A stretch of 64,000 nucleotides of DNA from an uncultured Dehalococcoidia bacterium (GCA_958296115.1 OY282442.1:1307158-1371157); one strand, 5' to 3'; shown: positions 43,146-53,367, numbered from the stretch's first letter. Numbers and translations are program-made. Notes: generated by a model not told the origin, from the sequence alone.

Positions 43146-45263
43146 ATGACGCAGACCAACCAGGACGGCGATGTCAGCGAGGCGCAGATAGCCTCACACT
43201 GGCGCGAAGAGGAGCGAATTCACCCCGGCGCGGCGTTCATATCGCAGGCCAACATGGCCGACCCGTCCGTCTTCGAGCGGTTCACGGAGGACAGGTTCCC
43301 GGAGTACTACCGCGAGTACGCCGACCTGCTGACGTGGGACAAGTACTGGCATACGACCCTCGACACCTCGGAGCCGCCGTTCTGGAAGTGGTTCGTCGGC
43401 GGAAAGCTGAACGCCTCCTACAACTGCGTCGACCGCCACCTGGACGAGCACAGGAACAAGGCTGCGTTCATCTGGGTCTCCGAGCTGGAGGACGAAGAGG
43501 ACCGAGTCATCACGTACCAGGAGCTCTACGTCCGCGTCAACGAGTTCGCGGCGCTGCTGCGGGATTTCGCGGGCCTGAAGGCTGGGGACCGCGTTACGCT
43601 CCACATGCCCATGATGCCCGAGCTCCCGGTCGCGATGCTTGCCTGCGCCCGGCTGGGCGTCATTCACTCCCAGGTGTTCGGCGGCTTCAGCGGCGCGGCC
43701 TGCGGCGACCGCATAGTGGACTCCGGCAGCAACACGCTCATCACTATGGACGGCTACCATCGCAGCGGCGGGATGCTCGACCACAAGGTCAAGGCGGACG
43801 AGGCCGTGGCGCACGCGGAGGCGAACGGCGCGAAAGTGGACAAGGTGCTGGTCTGGCGGCGCTACAAGGGCCAATACCAGTCGGAATCGCCGATGGTCGA
43901 AGGCCGAGACTACTTCGTGGACGATCTGCTCGAAGAGTACACGGGCAGGCGGGTCGAGCCGGTCTCGATGCCCGCGGAGGCTCCCTTGTTCCTGATGTAC
44001 ACCAGCGGCACGACCGCCAAGCCCAAGGGAGCGCAGCACAGCACCGGAGGGTACCTCTCATACGTCGCCGGGACATCCAAGTACTACCAGGACATCCACC
44101 CCGGAGACGTGTACTGGTGCATGGCCGACATAGGCTGGATAACGGGCCACTCCTACATCGTCTACGGGCCTCTTTCGGTGGCGGCGACGAGCGTCATGTA
44201 CGAGGGGGTCCCGAACTACCCGGACGCCGGCAGGGCGTGGCGCATCGCGGAGCGCCTCGACGTGAACATCTTCCACACTGCGCCCACCACCATCCGGATG
44301 CTCCGAAAGGCCGGGCCGGACGAACCCGCGAAGTACGATTACCACTTCAAGCACATGACCACCGTCGGCGAGCCGATAGAGCCCGAGGTGTGGCGCTGGT
44401 ACTACGAGGAGGTGGGCAAGAAGGAAGCCGTGGTCGTAGATACCTACTGGCAGACGGAGACGGGCGGATTCCTGGGCGCGACGTTGCCGGCGCTCCAGGC
44501 CATGAAGCCTGGCAGCTGCGGGCCGGGCGCGCTCGGCATATTCCCGGTCATCTACGACGAGGACAGCAACGAGATCGATCCCGGCTCCGGCAAGGCCGGC
44601 AACATCTGCGTCACGAGGCCCTGGCCCGGGATGATGCAGACGGTATGGGGCGACCCCGACCGGTTCGTCGAAACCTACTTCAGGAAGTTCAACAAGGACC
44701 CGGACAGCAAGAGCTGGCGCGACTGGCCCTACTTCACCGGCGACGGGGCCACGCAGTCTGAGGACGGCTACTACCGCATCGTGGGCCGCGTGGACGACGT
44801 CATCAACGTCGCCGGACACCGCCTGGGCACGAAGGAGCTGGAGTCGGCGGCCCTGACCGTGCAGGCCGTGAGCGAGGCCGCGGCTGTGCCCGCCATAGAC
44901 GAGCTCCGGGGTCGCGTGCCTGAGATGTACGTGTCGCTCAAGCCGGGCTACGAGGCTGGGCCGGAGATAGTCGCAGAGGTGAAGGGCGCGATCTCCACTA
45001 TCATCGGGCCTATCGCGAGGCCCGCCCACGTGTGGGTGTCCGCAGACCTGCCCAAGACGCGCTCAGGCAAGATCATGCGCCGCGTCACCGCCGCCATCTC
45101 CAACTTCGTGGACGTCGGGGACACCACCACCCTGGCGAACCCCGAAGTGGTCGAGGAGATACGCCAAGCCGTGCAGAGCGCCAAGGTCGCAGCCGGCCAG
45201 GTCCCCAAGGACATCCCCCAGGCCATGATAGACGAGATCAGGCGCTTCGGCGAGGACGCCTAG
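43146..45263 (+). CDS. acsA: Acetyl-CoA synthetase (AMP-forming) family
   Basis: A 705-residue adenylate-forming enzyme that activates acetate (or a close short acid) to the acyl-CoA. The ACAS N-terminal segment is followed by the P-loop YTSGTTAKPKGAQHS, core motif TYWQTETGG, the hinge region YFTGDGATQSEDGYYRIVGRVDDVINVAGHRLGTKELE and the C-terminal PKTRSGKIMRR, whose lysine is catalytic and a usual acetylation target. The length is a little above the usual ~650. It is monocistronic, with its own promoter and a good ribosome site. Confidence 0.92.
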   Translation: MTQTNQDGDVSEAQIASHWREEERIHPGAAFISQANMADPSVFERFTEDRFPEYYREYADLLTWDKYWHTTLDTSEPPFWKWFVGGKLNASYNCVDRHLDEHRNKAAFIWVSELEDEEDRVITYQELYVRVNEFAALLRDFAGLKAGDRVTLHMPMMPELPVAMLACARLGVIHSQVFGGFSGAACGDRIVDSGSNTLITMDGYHRSGGMLDHKVKADEAVAHAEANGAKVDKVLVWRRYKGQYQSESPMVEGRDYFVDDLLEEYTGRRVEPVSMPAEAPLFLMYTSGTTAKPKGAQHSTGGYLSYVAGTSKYYQDIHPGDVYWCMADIGWITGHSYIVYGPLSVAATSVMYEGVPNYPDAGRAWRIAERLDVNIFHTAPTTIRMLRKAGPDEPAKYDYHFKHMTTVGEPIEPEVWRWYYEEVGKKEAVVVDTYWQTETGGFLGATLPALQAMKPGSCGPGALGIFPVIYDEDSNEIDPGSGKAGNICVTRPWPGMMQTVWGDPDRFVETYFRKFNKDPDSKSWRDWPYFTGDGATQSEDGYYRIVGRVDDVINVAGHRLGTKELESAALTVQAVSEAAAVPAIDELRGRVPEMYVSLKPGYEAGPEIVAEVKGAISTIIGPIARPAHVWVSADLPKTRSGKIMRRVTAAISNFVDVGDTTTLANPEVVEEIRQAVQSAKVAAGQVPKDIPQAMIDEIRRFGEDA

Positions 45264-45323
45264 CCGCCGCCACGCCGAGCGCCGGTTCATAGCGGAGCTG
45301 GGTCGTATCAACCCAGCCTGTCG

Positions 45324-45632
45324 CTACGTCTCGTCGCCCGGCTCGTGAGCCAAGATCTGGTGAATGAATATGCTCGTGTCGAATGCGGGCATACTCATCA
45401 GCTCCAGCGTGCCCCGTGAGCCGAACTCTATGGAGACCCTGGCTATGGTCTCGTTGTCGGGGGCCTGGATTACCGTCACGAAGTCGTAGGGACCAAGGGT
45501 GGCGTACTGGGCGATGACCTTCGCGCCGAAGCCCTCCATCTCCTGGTTCACCTCTTCTATCCTCAAGGGCCGCTTGTTGACGGTCTTGCGGCCCTCGTCC
45601 GTCAGCTTGCTGAGCATTATGTAAGTAGCCAT
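45324..45632 (-). CDS. GYD-domain protein
   Basis: A 102-residue GYD-family protein, starting MATYIMLSKLTDEGRKTV and carrying the core LGPYDFVTVIQAPDNETIARVS (here PYD in place of GYD). These small ferredoxin-like-fold proteins are common in Chloroflexota and actinobacteria and have no firmly established role. It faces the acetyl-CoA synthetase gene tail to tail with a 60-bp gap. Confidence 0.85.
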   Translation of the reverse strand: MATYIMLSKLTDEGRKTVNKRPLRIEEVNQEMEGFGAKVIAQYATLGPYDFVTVIQAPDNETIARVSIEFGSRGTLELMSMPAFDTSIFIHQILAHEPGDET

Positions 45633-46052
45633 GTCGCTCTCTCCGGTTGCGCGGGAATTGCAGCGCCGATTCTAGCCCCATGCCGGAAATCCGGTCAAGA
45701 CGGCTGGCGGTGGACATGTCTAGGGGAATCAGGGTCAATTTTCGATATATTCTTGTAAGACATGCGTATAAGGCGATTTGGGGCAATTTGGGTGAGATGT
45801 CGGAATCGGGATTCGCGGATTGGGAGGATTTTCAGGATTGGGGGAGGGGATACGCTCACCAGCAGGCTTGGCTACGTGATGGAGCATGGGAGCGGTCGGG
45901 TAGCGTCCGCGTGACCTTGCAGGCGGGACGCCTGCGCTCCCAGGATGAGGGGCGGCGCGTTCACCGCGAGCAGAGTTTGGAGGGGGGCCTGGGTCACCCT
46001 CACCCTAGCCCTCTCCCATCGAGGGAGAGGGGATAAGGTGGAGACGGGATCC
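45633..46052. repeat. Gene-free stretch made of several dispersed repeats
   Basis: It contains, in order: a piece related to the large element's sub-terminal sequence (GGGTCAATTTT at 45731 and GGGGCAATTTGGG at 45780); a run of GGATT-containing words (about 45808-45840); the GCAGGCG/CGCCTGC hairpin (45919-45940); and a REP-like hairpin (45994-46036; stem CCCTCTCCC/GGGAGAGGG). No convincing gene is present. Confidence 0.7.
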
Positions 46053-47246
46053 CTAGCCGCTGTCTGCCGCCTTGCTCAGGGACGCGCCTGTGGATTGCAG
46101 GGTTGTCCATACGATGACGGCGGCTACGAGCATGACGGTCCCCATGACGGCGAAGGTGTAGGTGTAGTCGAGCCAATTGATCATGCCGCCCGCGATTACA
46201 GGTCCGGCGACCTTGCCCGCGTTCTTCATGGATCCGACCAGGCCCATGCCGGTCGCCAGGCGCTTGCCGTCCGCGCGCGCGGACACGAGGGCGACCGTGG
46301 ACGGGAATACGAGGGCTTGGGCCGCGCCTATGAGCGCCGCCGGGGCGACCATCACCACGCCCACCGCGGACACGGGCAGCAGCAGCAGGGCCGCTCCCAA
46401 GGCTACCATGCCAGCCGCGGCCATGTTCACGAATCCCAGCCGGTCGCTCAGTCTTCCGCCTATCGGGTTGCAGAGTATGTGTACGCCCTCCTGTATGGAC
46501 AGGAACGCGCCCGCCACTACTATGTCCACGCCGGATGCCAGCGCAAGCAGCGGCGCGAAGGCCTTGACCGCATATACGGCGGTGTAGATGGCCGCGTCCA
46601 TGCCGCCCGCGAGCCAGACGGCGGGGGTCTTCGCGCCGGCCCGGAGCGCGTCCGCGACCTGCTGTCTGAAGGGCGCGCGGTCGGCCCTCGACGCGGAGGC
46701 CGTCTCTGGGAGCAGCAGGACTGGAATGAACGCCGCCGCGCTCAGCAGTCCGATTATGGTGAACACGCCTACCGGGTCGGTGTACTCCAGCATCGAGGCG
46801 GCTGCCAGCGGGCCGACGACGTAGCCGGCATTGCGCGCAGTGGAGAACCATCCCAGCCGCTCGGCTATCCGCTCTTGGGACAGCTCGGCGACGTAGGCAA
46901 GCGTGACCGGCCCGTAGATTGCCGTCGCAAGACCGTGGATCATGCGGACGGCGAATAGCTGCTCCGGCGTGGATACGAACCCATATACGAATGGCATCCC
47001 CGCGAAGAATGCCGCGCCTATCAGCAACCAGAGTCTGCGCCCCGTCCGGTCCGAGAGCGCGCCGAACGTCGGTTTGAGGACCAGGCCGGTGAGTGTCGAG
47101 ACCGAGACGATGATTCCCAGGAAGAGGTCGCCGGCCCCAAGGGCGGCGGCGTAGACGGGCAAGAGTGGGGATTTCCCCATCTGGTACGCCGAGCGCACGA
47201 TGAAGTCCGCGCTCGTAATCAGCGCAAAGCCGCGGGACCGAATCAT
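46053..47246 (-). CDS. Major facilitator superfamily transporter
   Basis: 397 residues with about twelve hydrophobic helices in two halves. The A-like motif between helices 2 and 3 reads GALSDRTGRR, and its relative in the second half is GGRLSDRLG. The fold and motifs fit a drug or metabolite efflux-type MFS pump, but the substrate cannot be told. It is divergent from the trehalose-phosphate synthase gene; the gap holds a strong hairpin at 47366-47394. Confidence 0.88.
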   Translation of the reverse strand: MIRSRGFALITSADFIVRSAYQMGKSPLLPVYAAALGAGDLFLGIIVSVSTLTGLVLKPTFGALSDRTGRRLWLLIGAAFFAGMPFVYGFVSTPEQLFAVRMIHGLATAIYGPVTLAYVAELSQERIAERLGWFSTARNAGYVVGPLAAASMLEYTDPVGVFTIIGLLSAAAFIPVLLLPETASASRADRAPFRQQVADALRAGAKTPAVWLAGGMDAAIYTAVYAVKAFAPLLALASGVDIVVAGAFLSIQEGVHILCNPIGGRLSDRLGFVNMAAAGMVALGAALLLLPVSAVGVVMVAPAALIGAAQALVFPSTVALVSARADGKRLATGMGLVGSMKNAGKVAGPVIAGGMINWLDYTYTFAVMGTVMLVAAVIVWTTLQSTGASLSKAADSG

Positions 47247-47404
47247 GCCGATGCAGTCGTCAACTTACGATTCATCGTTGTGCCGCTGAGACTATACGGA
47301 CGTGAAATCGAGGTCAAGTGGTTGCTTATGCGTGGCTGACTGCGTAGGATAGGCGGCGCCCGGCGGTCCTCCTCTCGCTCGGACGGGAGAGGACCGGGGG
47401 CGGT

Positions 47405-48904
47405 GTGACGAAGGCGCCGGCGAGGCTTTCGTCCCCGACACGAAGGAGGTGCGGGATAAGCCCAAAACGGCGTCTGGTGGTCGTCTCCAACAGGCTCCCT
47501 CAGATCGAAGCGCCCGCGGACGAGCAGGAAGCCCGCGTGGCCCCCGTGGGCGGCCTGGTGGTCGGATTGGCGGTCGCCCTCACCGCTCCGCTGGATCGGC
47601 GCGAGGCGTTGTGGGTGGGCTGGAGCGGCAGGGCCGCCGACGGAACGCCCGCCAACTTCGCCAGGCGCTCGCGGGTGCGAGGCTTGGATCTAGCCGCCTT
47701 CGACCTGTCGCAGAGCGAGGTCCGCCTCTTCTATAACGGCTTCTCAAATCGCACCCTGTGGCCGCTCCTGCACAGCTTCCCCGCCAAGATGGTCGTCCGG
47801 CACGACTACTATCGAGGCTATATGCGCGCCAACCGGCGCTTCGCCGAGATACTGATGCCGATGCTGCAGGAGAACGACCTCGTATGGGTGCATGATCACC
47901 ACCTGATGCCCCTTGGGCGAGAGCTGAGGCGGCTGGGATGGACCGGGGAGATGGCATGGTTCCTCCATACGCCAGTACCGCCGGCGGATGTGTTCGGCCT
48001 GCTGCCGTGGGCATCCGAGCTTCTGGAGTCCATCCTGGACTACGACCTGGTGGGTGTGCATACCAGGCGGTACGCCCACAACCTGTTCGATAGCCTTTCG
48101 ACGGAGATTCCGGGCATGGTCATCGGCGATACCTTCAGGCACAAGGGCCGCTCGTTGACCATTCGATCCCACCCCATCGGCACCGACTACGAGGGGCTGA
48201 GGAGGATGGCGGAGAAGATCGACCGGCGCGCCGCGGAGCGTCTAGTCGGCGTTATCTCGGAAGGCCACAAGTTCGTGCTGGGCGTGGACCGCCTGGACTA
48301 CACGAAGGGCATCATCCAGCGGCTGCGGACCTTCGAGTACCTGTTGGACCGCTATCCGGCGTTGCGCGGCAACGTCTCCCTGATACAGATCTCGGCCCCG
48401 TCGAGGACCCGGGTCCCCGAATACGTGGAAGAGCGGCAGCAGGTGGACCAGCTAGTCGGCCGGGTGAACGGAAAATTCGCCGAGGCCGACTGGACGCCGA
48501 TCCGCTATCTCTACAGGTCGTATCCCCAGGAGGAGCTCGTCGCCTTCTACCGCCGAGCCGACGTGTGCCTCGTCACTCCGTTGCGCGACGGCATGAACCT
48601 TGTCGCCAAGGAGTTTGTCGCGGCCCAGCAGGCAACCGACCCTGGGGTGGTAGTCCTGTCTAGGTTCTGCGGGGCGGCGGATTCGATGAGGGACGCGATT
48701 CTAGTCAACCCTTACGACATCGAGGCGACGGCGGCAGCTACGTACAGGGCGCTTCGATTGTCGAGGCGGGAACGGCTGCGCCGCTGGCGGTCACTCAACG
48801 AGGATGTGAGGACGCGCACCGCCGAGGCGTGGAGCGAGTCCTTCCTACAGGACCTAGAAGGCGTTTCGCACGATATTCGCGCCCGGGCGCACACCCGCGA
48901 CTGA
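47405..48904 (+). CDS. otsA: Trehalose-6-phosphate synthase (GT20)
   Basis: About 483-499 residues, a retaining glycosyltransferase making trehalose 6-phosphate from UDP-glucose and glucose 6-phosphate. Landmarks are [60 protein letters not shown] and [20 protein letters not shown]. The frame is open from GTG 47405, but homology begins at about codon 22. A textbook Shine-Dalgarno AAGGAGG (47443-47449) lies inside the frame, six bases before an in-frame ATA (47456). The true start is therefore either the distant GTG or this ATA. No phosphatase (otsB) gene is adjacent. Confidence 0.88.
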   Translation: MTKAPARLSSPTRRRCGISPKRRLVVVSNRLPQIEAPADEQEARVAPVGGLVVGLAVALTAPLDRREALWVGWSGRAADGTPANFARRSRVRGLDLAAFDLSQSEVRLFYNGFSNRTLWPLLHSFPAKMVVRHDYYRGYMRANRRFAEILMPMLQENDLVWVHDHHLMPLGRELRRLGWTGEMAWFLHTPVPPADVFGLLPWASELLESILDYDLVGVHTRRYAHNLFDSLSTEIPGMVIGDTFRHKGRSLTIRSHPIGTDYEGLRRMAEKIDRRAAERLVGVISEGHKFVLGVDRLDYTKGIIQRLRTFEYLLDRYPALRGNVSLIQISAPSRTRVPEYVEERQQVDQLVGRVNGKFAEADWTPIRYLYRSYPQEELVAFYRRADVCLVTPLRDGMNLVAKEFVAAQQATDPGVVVLSRFCGAADSMRDAILVNPYDIEATAAATYRALRLSRRERLRRWRSLNEDVRTRTAEAWSESFLQDLEGVSHDIRARAHTRD

Positions 48905-48943
48905 CGCCTAGCGCTGCTTCAATTTAGTTTTGGGTATCCTGAA

Positions 48944-48992
48944 TCACCCTCACCCTAACCCTCTCCCGTCAAGGGAGAGGGGATAAGGCGGG
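48944..48992. repeat. REP-like hairpin between otsA and rarA
   Basis: The sequence TCACCCTCACCCTAACCC leads into CCCTCTCCC/GGGAGAGGG with loop GTCAA. Placed between two convergent genes, it could act as a bidirectional transcription end as well as being a dispersed repeat. Confidence 0.75.
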
Positions 48993-49035
48993 ATTGCCTA
49001 CCCGTCATAATTAAATGGACGGAGCACTAGGGCAG

Positions 49036-50364
49036 TCAGCCTCGCTCTTCTCCCCACCACTGGCGTAGTCGGCAGGCTATCTCCTTCTCGCGGCCCTGGT
49101 CCGTGGGCGCGTAGTACCTGCGGCCCCGCAGCGATTCAGGGAGGTTCTGCATGGGGGCGAAATGCCCCTCGTAATCATGCGAGTACTTGTAGTCCTCCCC
49201 GTAGCCCATATCGCGCATCAGCCCGGTGGGCGCGTTTCGCAGGTGCAGCGGGACCGGGTCGTTGCGCGTGTTCCGCACGTCCTCGATAGCCGCGCCGATG
49301 GCCAGGTACGCGGCGTTGCTCTTGGGAGCGGCCGCCAGGTACACGGTCGCCTCGGCGAGGGGAATCCGGCCTTCGGGCATTCCGATGAAGTGGACCGCCT
49401 GCTGCGCCGCGACAGCGACCTGCAGGGCCTGTGGGTCCGCGAGGCCAACGTCTTCGGCGGCTAGGATGACGAGCCGCCTTGCCACGAACAGGGGGTTCTC
49501 TCCCGCCTCTATCATCCGCGCAAGCCAGTAGACGGCGGCGTCGGGGTCCGAGCCGCGGACCGACTTGATGAACGCGGAGATTGTGTCGTAATGCTGGTCG
49601 CCGGCCCTGTCGTACAGCATGGAGCGTTGCTGCATGGCGTCCTCGACGAGCTCGCGGGTGATGGAGCGGACGCCGGATTCGTTCGGCTTGGCGGCATTCA
49701 CCGCGAGCTCGAGGGCGTTCAGCGCCGTCCGCGCGTCGCCGTTCGACAGCGTCGACAGGGCTGCCGCCGCGTCGTCGTCTAGGCTGGGCGACAGATTGCC
49801 GAGGCCGCGCTCCTCGTCCGCCGCGGCTCGCCGCGCGATGGACTCGATACGCTCGTCGGTCAGCGCCTCCAGGGTGAACACGCGGGCCCGGGAGAGCAGG
49901 GGCGCGTTGACCTGGAAGGACGGGTTCTCCGTGGTAGCGCCAATGAGGGCGACCACGCCGCTCTCGACGTGCGGCAGTATCACGTCCTGCTGCGCCTTGT
50001 TGAAGCGGTGGATCTCGTCTATGAAGATGATGGTCCGGCGGCCGTGCATACCCAGCCGTTCCTGCGCGTCCTTGATCTCGCGCCGCAGGTCGGCAACGCC
50101 CGACGTTACCGCGCTGACGGGGCTGAAGTGGCTCATGGTTGCATCCGCTACGAGGTGCGCCAACGTGGTCTTGCCTGATCCGGGAGGCCCCCACAGGATG
50201 ATGGAGGGTATCTGGTCGGCCTCGATGGCCCTTCGAAGCGCCCGGCCCGGCCCTACTATGCGCTCCTGCCCGACGAGCTCGTCGAACGTGCGTGGCCTCA
50301 TCCTGGCGGCGAGGGGCGCGGTCCGCTGGAGCCGCCGGTCGGCCTCGCGATCGAAAAGCGTCAT
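49036..50364 (-). CDS. rarA: Replication-associated recombination protein A (AAA ATPase)
   Basis: A 442-residue clamp-loader-like ATPase (RarA/MgsA, relative of WRNIP1) acting at stalled replication forks. It shows PLAARMRPRTFDELVGQERIVGPG, Walker A WGPPGSGKTTLA, Walker B IIFIDEIHRFNKAQQD, sensor 1 LIGATTENPSF, and the C-terminal oligomerisation region ending in RRYYAPTDQGREKEI. All motifs are intact. Its ATG overlaps the selA stop by four bases, so selA and rarA are cotranscribed. Confidence 0.95.
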   Translation of the reverse strand: MTLFDREADRRLQRTAPLAARMRPRTFDELVGQERIVGPGRALRRAIEADQIPSIILWGPPGSGKTTLAHLVADATMSHFSPVSAVTSGVADLRREIKDAQERLGMHGRRTIIFIDEIHRFNKAQQDVILPHVESGVVALIGATTENPSFQVNAPLLSRARVFTLEALTDERIESIARRAAADEERGLGNLSPSLDDDAAAALSTLSNGDARTALNALELAVNAAKPNESGVRSITRELVEDAMQQRSMLYDRAGDQHYDTISAFIKSVRGSDPDAAVYWLARMIEAGENPLFVARRLVILAAEDVGLADPQALQVAVAAQQAVHFIGMPEGRIPLAEATVYLAAAPKSNAAYLAIGAAIEDVRNTRNDPVPLHLRNAPTGLMRDMGYGEDYKYSHDYEGHFAPMQNLPESLRGRRYYAPTDQGREKEIACRLRQWWGEERG

Positions 50365-51749
50365 CCCGCCGCCATTGCGCCGACCGCCGCGCGGACAAGC
50401 TCATCGTCCTGTTCGGGCAGGACGGCGCGGAGGTCCAGCAGCACGGCGCGGCCTTCGATTCGGCCTATCACCGGCGGTCTGCCCCGTCGGAGACGCGCCG
50501 CTAGGTCCTCGGCTCCCCCGTGAGCTTCGCAGCTCATGGATACGAGCGTGGTCGGAAGCGTCTCGCCCGGCAAGCTGCCGCCGCCGATGGCGGACCGGCC
50601 TGGCCGCGTCTCCCCTCCCAATGCCTCGGCTAGGGCGCGCGCCCTAGTCTTCACTTCGTCGGGCTCGGCGGACACCATGCGCCATATCGGTATCTTGAGC
50701 TCCGCCTCGCCCCTCACGTAGTGAAGCAGAGTAGCGCTCAAGGCGGCCATGCTGAGCTTGTCTATCCTGACAGCCCTAGCCAGCGGATGGCCGCTCACGC
50801 GCTCGACCATCTCCGCAGTCCCGGCGATGATGCCTGCCTGCGGGCCGCCCAGCAGCTTGTCGCCGCTCACGAAGGCGAGCGATACGCCGGCGGCTATGCT
50901 TTCCTGGGGCATGGGCTCGTGGGCGAGGCCGTGCCTGGTCGTATCCAGCAGGCAGCCGCTCCCCAGGTCGTGCAGCACGGGGACGCCGGACCTGCGGCCC
51001 ACTTCCACCAGCTCGGTCAGCGCCGGCGAGTGCGTGAAGCCAGACACCTTGAAGTTGCTTGCGTGAACCACGAGTATCGCCCCGGTGGCATCGTTGATAG
51101 CCGCCTCGTAATCGCGGGCGTAGGTGCGGTTGGTCGCGCCCACCTCTACGAGCTCGGCGCCGCTCTGCCGCAGCACGTCCGGTATCCTGAATCCACCGCC
51201 TATCTCGACCGCCTCGCCCCTGGAGACTATGACCTGCCGGCCGGCTGCAATGGCGGCAAGGCCCAGCATGACGGCAGAGGCGTTGTTGTTGACGGCAATG
51301 CCCGCCTCGGCGTTCGTGACGCGCTGGATGAGCCGCGAGACGTGCGAATGCCGTGAGCCGCGCTTGCCGGTCTCCAGGTCGAGCTCGAGGTCGCTGTAAC
51401 CCTGCGCGGCGCGGCGGACGGCGAGCGTCGCCTCGACGCTGAGGGGGGCGCGCCCCAGGTTCGTGTGGAGTATCACCCCCGTCGCGTTGATGACGGCCGA
51501 GGGCGAGGCCCTCCACTCGCTCCCGGCGCGCTCCTGTATGGCCGTGACGAGCTCGGCCAGAGCGGGCGGACGCGCGCCATCTCTCACCGCGGCCCTGCTC
51601 TCGGCAAGCTCGGCGCGGACGAGTTCGACCACCGCGGCGCGGGAGGACTCGGCTTCGAGGCGGCGTATCCTGTCGTCGGACAGGAGCCTGTCCACGCTGG
51701 GAAGGCTTCGCAAGGCTTCGTCTACGGGGCTTTTGTCGGCGATGCTCAC
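50361..51749 (-). CDS. selA: L-seryl-tRNA(Sec) selenium transferase
   Basis: A 462-residue PLP enzyme that converts Ser-tRNA(Sec) to Sec-tRNA(Sec) with selenophosphate. It has the SelA N-terminal helical region (LPSVDRLL), INATGVILHTNLGRAPLS, NNNASAVMLGLAAIA, and the PLP lysine in SGDKLLGGPQAGIIAG. The presence implies that the organism makes selenoproteins, but selB, selD and tRNA(Sec) are not in this window. A minus-strand TATAAT (51757-51762) lies just upstream of the start. Confidence 0.93.
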   Translation of the reverse strand: MSIADKSPVDEALRSLPSVDRLLSDDRIRRLEAESSRAAVVELVRAELAESRAAVRDGARPPALAELVTAIQERAGSEWRASPSAVINATGVILHTNLGRAPLSVEATLAVRRAAQGYSDLELDLETGKRGSRHSHVSRLIQRVTNAEAGIAVNNNASAVMLGLAAIAAGRQVIVSRGEAVEIGGGFRIPDVLRQSGAELVEVGATNRTYARDYEAAINDATGAILVVHASNFKVSGFTHSPALTELVEVGRRSGVPVLHDLGSGCLLDTTRHGLAHEPMPQESIAAGVSLAFVSGDKLLGGPQAGIIAGTAEMVERVSGHPLARAVRIDKLSMAALSATLLHYVRGEAELKIPIWRMVSAEPDEVKTRARALAEALGGETRPGRSAIGGGSLPGETLPTTLVSMSCEAHGGAEDLAARLRRGRPPVIGRIEGRAVLLDLRAVLPEQDDELVRAAVGAMAAG

Positions 51750-51773
51750 GGAGCGGATTATAGTTGATTCAGG

Positions 51774-51803
51774 TTGACCCTGCTATCGGGGCATTGCTAT
51801 CAT
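51774..51803 (+). promoter_or_regulatory. Promoter of coaE and downstream genes
   Basis: TTGACC (51774-51779), an 18-bp spacer and TATCAT (51798-51803), each one mismatch from consensus, 31 bp before the coaE TTG start. It is back to back with the selA promoter. Confidence 0.65.
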
Positions 51804-51834
51804 GTGAAATCCTTCACTGGCCCGGAGGGGACCA

Positions 51835-52440
51835 TTGAAGACAATTGGAATTACAGGGGGTATTGGCAGCGGAAAGAGCGAAACGGTCAGGATACTTGGG
51901 GAGATTGGGGCGGAGGCGATCGACGCGGACGAGGCGGCGCACGAGGTCTATGAGCCCGGCTCGGAGGGTTGGCGCGAGGTCAAGGCGGCCTTCGGAGACG
52001 AGGTAGTGGGGGCTGACGGGAAGATCGACCGGGGCAGGCTCGGCGGCTTGGTATTCGGCGACCCGGAAAAGCTCGAACGGCTCAACGGCATCGTACACCC
52101 GCGGGCTCGCGCCATCGTAGCGAAGCGGCTCGACCAAGCCCGGACCGCGGGCAGGGCGTTGGCCGTTGTCGAAGCCGCCCTGCTCTTGGAGGCCGGCTGG
52201 GACGACATGTTCGATGAGGTCTGGGCCGTGGTCACGCCTGACGACGAAGCGGCGCGCCGCGCCGCCCGCAGGGGCATGGATGGGGACCAGGTTAGGGCTA
52301 GGATGCGCGCCCAGATGTCGAACGCCGAGCGGATGGCGCGGGCCGACGTCTCGATAGACAACTCGCGCGGTCTCGATGACCTGAGCGCCATCGTCGTCGC
52401 CCAAGCCCAGAGACTCTTGGCCCAGAATGACGCGCTCTGA
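51835..52440 (+). CDS. coaE: Dephospho-CoA kinase
   Basis: A 201-residue P-loop kinase catalysing the last step of coenzyme A synthesis. It starts with TTG (51835) preceded by GGAGGGG, followed by IGITGGIGSGKS (Walker A at residues 8-15), the CoA-domain DADEAAHEVY and the lid region AARRGMDGDQVRARM. The length and all motifs are normal. First gene of a run that includes the CbbQ/NorQ-type ATPase, 18 bp downstream. Confidence 0.93.
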   Translation: MKTIGITGGIGSGKSETVRILGEIGAEAIDADEAAHEVYEPGSEGWREVKAAFGDEVVGADGKIDRGRLGGLVFGDPEKLERLNGIVHPRARAIVAKRLDQARTAGRALAVVEAALLLEAGWDDMFDEVWAVVTPDDEAARRAARRGMDGDQVRARMRAQMSNAERMARADVSIDNSRGLDDLSAIVVAQAQRLLAQNDAL

Positions 52441-52458
52441 CCACCGCAGGCCATCTAA

Positions 52459-53367
52459 ATGACAACTCGAACCCAGACTCTATACCGCAGTTACATAATC
52501 GAAGAGTACCACCTGGCCGACGAGCCCTACTACGTCCCCGTCGGTGACGAGATCGAGTTGTTCGAGGCGGCATACCGCCAGCGGATACCCATCCTGTTCA
52601 AGGGTCCTACGGGATGCGGCAAGACCCGTTTCGTCGAGTACATGTCCTACAGGCTGGGCCAGCCGCTGACCCGCGTCAGCCAGCGCTCCGGCGAAGACGC
52701 GGACGACTCCGACGTCCAGAACGGCCACCGGAACATACCCCTCGTGACCATTGCGTGCCACGAGGACCTGACGGCCAGCGACCTGGTGGGCAGGTACCTC
52801 CTGCAGGGGGACAGCACTATATGGATCGACGGCCCGTTGACGCGGGCGGTCAAGGCGGGCGGCATCTGCTACTTGGACGAGATAGTCGAGGCGCGTAAGG
52901 ACACGACGGTCTTGATACACCCGCTGACCGACCACCGCCGAATACTGCCGGTGGAGAAGAGAGGCGAGCTGCTGGAGGCCGCGGAGGGCTTCTTGCTGGT
53001 GATGTCCTACAATCCTGGGTACCAGAGCGCGCTCAAGGACCTGAAGCACAGCACTCGGCAGAGGTTCGTGGCTATCGAGTTCCACCCGCCTCCGCCGGAG
53101 ATCGAGTCGCAGATAGTCGAGCACGAGGCGGGCGTGGACAGGAAGACCGCCGAGCAGCTCGCCAAGCTCGGCGAGAAGGTGCGGAACCTTCGGGAGCACG
53201 GCTTGGCAGAGGGCGCGAGCACCCGTCTGCTGATATACGCTGGGAAGCTGATGGCGCAGGGCATCCAGCCCAGGCGGGCCTGCCAGGTCGCCGTCAACTG
53301 GGCGGTGACCGACGACTCGTCCATACACAGCAGCATCGCCGAGGTCATCTCGTCGATATTCGAGTAG
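52459..53367 (+). CDS. MoxR-family AAA+ ATPase (CbbQ/NorQ type)
   Basis: A 302-residue AAA+ protein: [32 protein letters not shown] (Walker A at residues 49-56), [38 protein letters not shown] (Walker B), and [24 protein letters not shown] with sensor and arginine residues, as in CbbQ/NirQ/NorQ. These ATPases work with a large von Willebrand A protein to remodel or activate metalloenzymes such as Rubisco or nitric oxide reductase. The partner lies two genes downstream; no client enzyme is encoded nearby. Confidence 0.92.
   Translation: MTTRTQTLYRSYIIEEYHLADEPYYVPVGDEIELFEAAYRQRIPILFKGPTGCGKTRFVEYMSYRLGQPLTRVSQRSGEDADDSDVQNGHRNIPLVTIACHEDLTASDLVGRYLLQGDSTIWIDGPLTRAVKAGGICYLDEIVEARKDTTVLIHPLTDHRRILPVEKRGELLEAAEGFLLVMSYNPGYQSALKDLKHSTRQRFVAIEFHPPPPEIESQIVEHEAGVDRKTAEQLAKLGEKVRNLREHGLAEGASTRLLIYAGKLMAQGIQPRRACQVAVNWAVTDDSSIHSSIAEVISSIFE

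Noticed and set aside
45647..46036. Open frame of 129 codons between the GYD and MFS genes
   Set aside because: Made of several dispersed repeats (GGATT words, GCAGGCG hairpin, REP-like hairpin) and without coding character.
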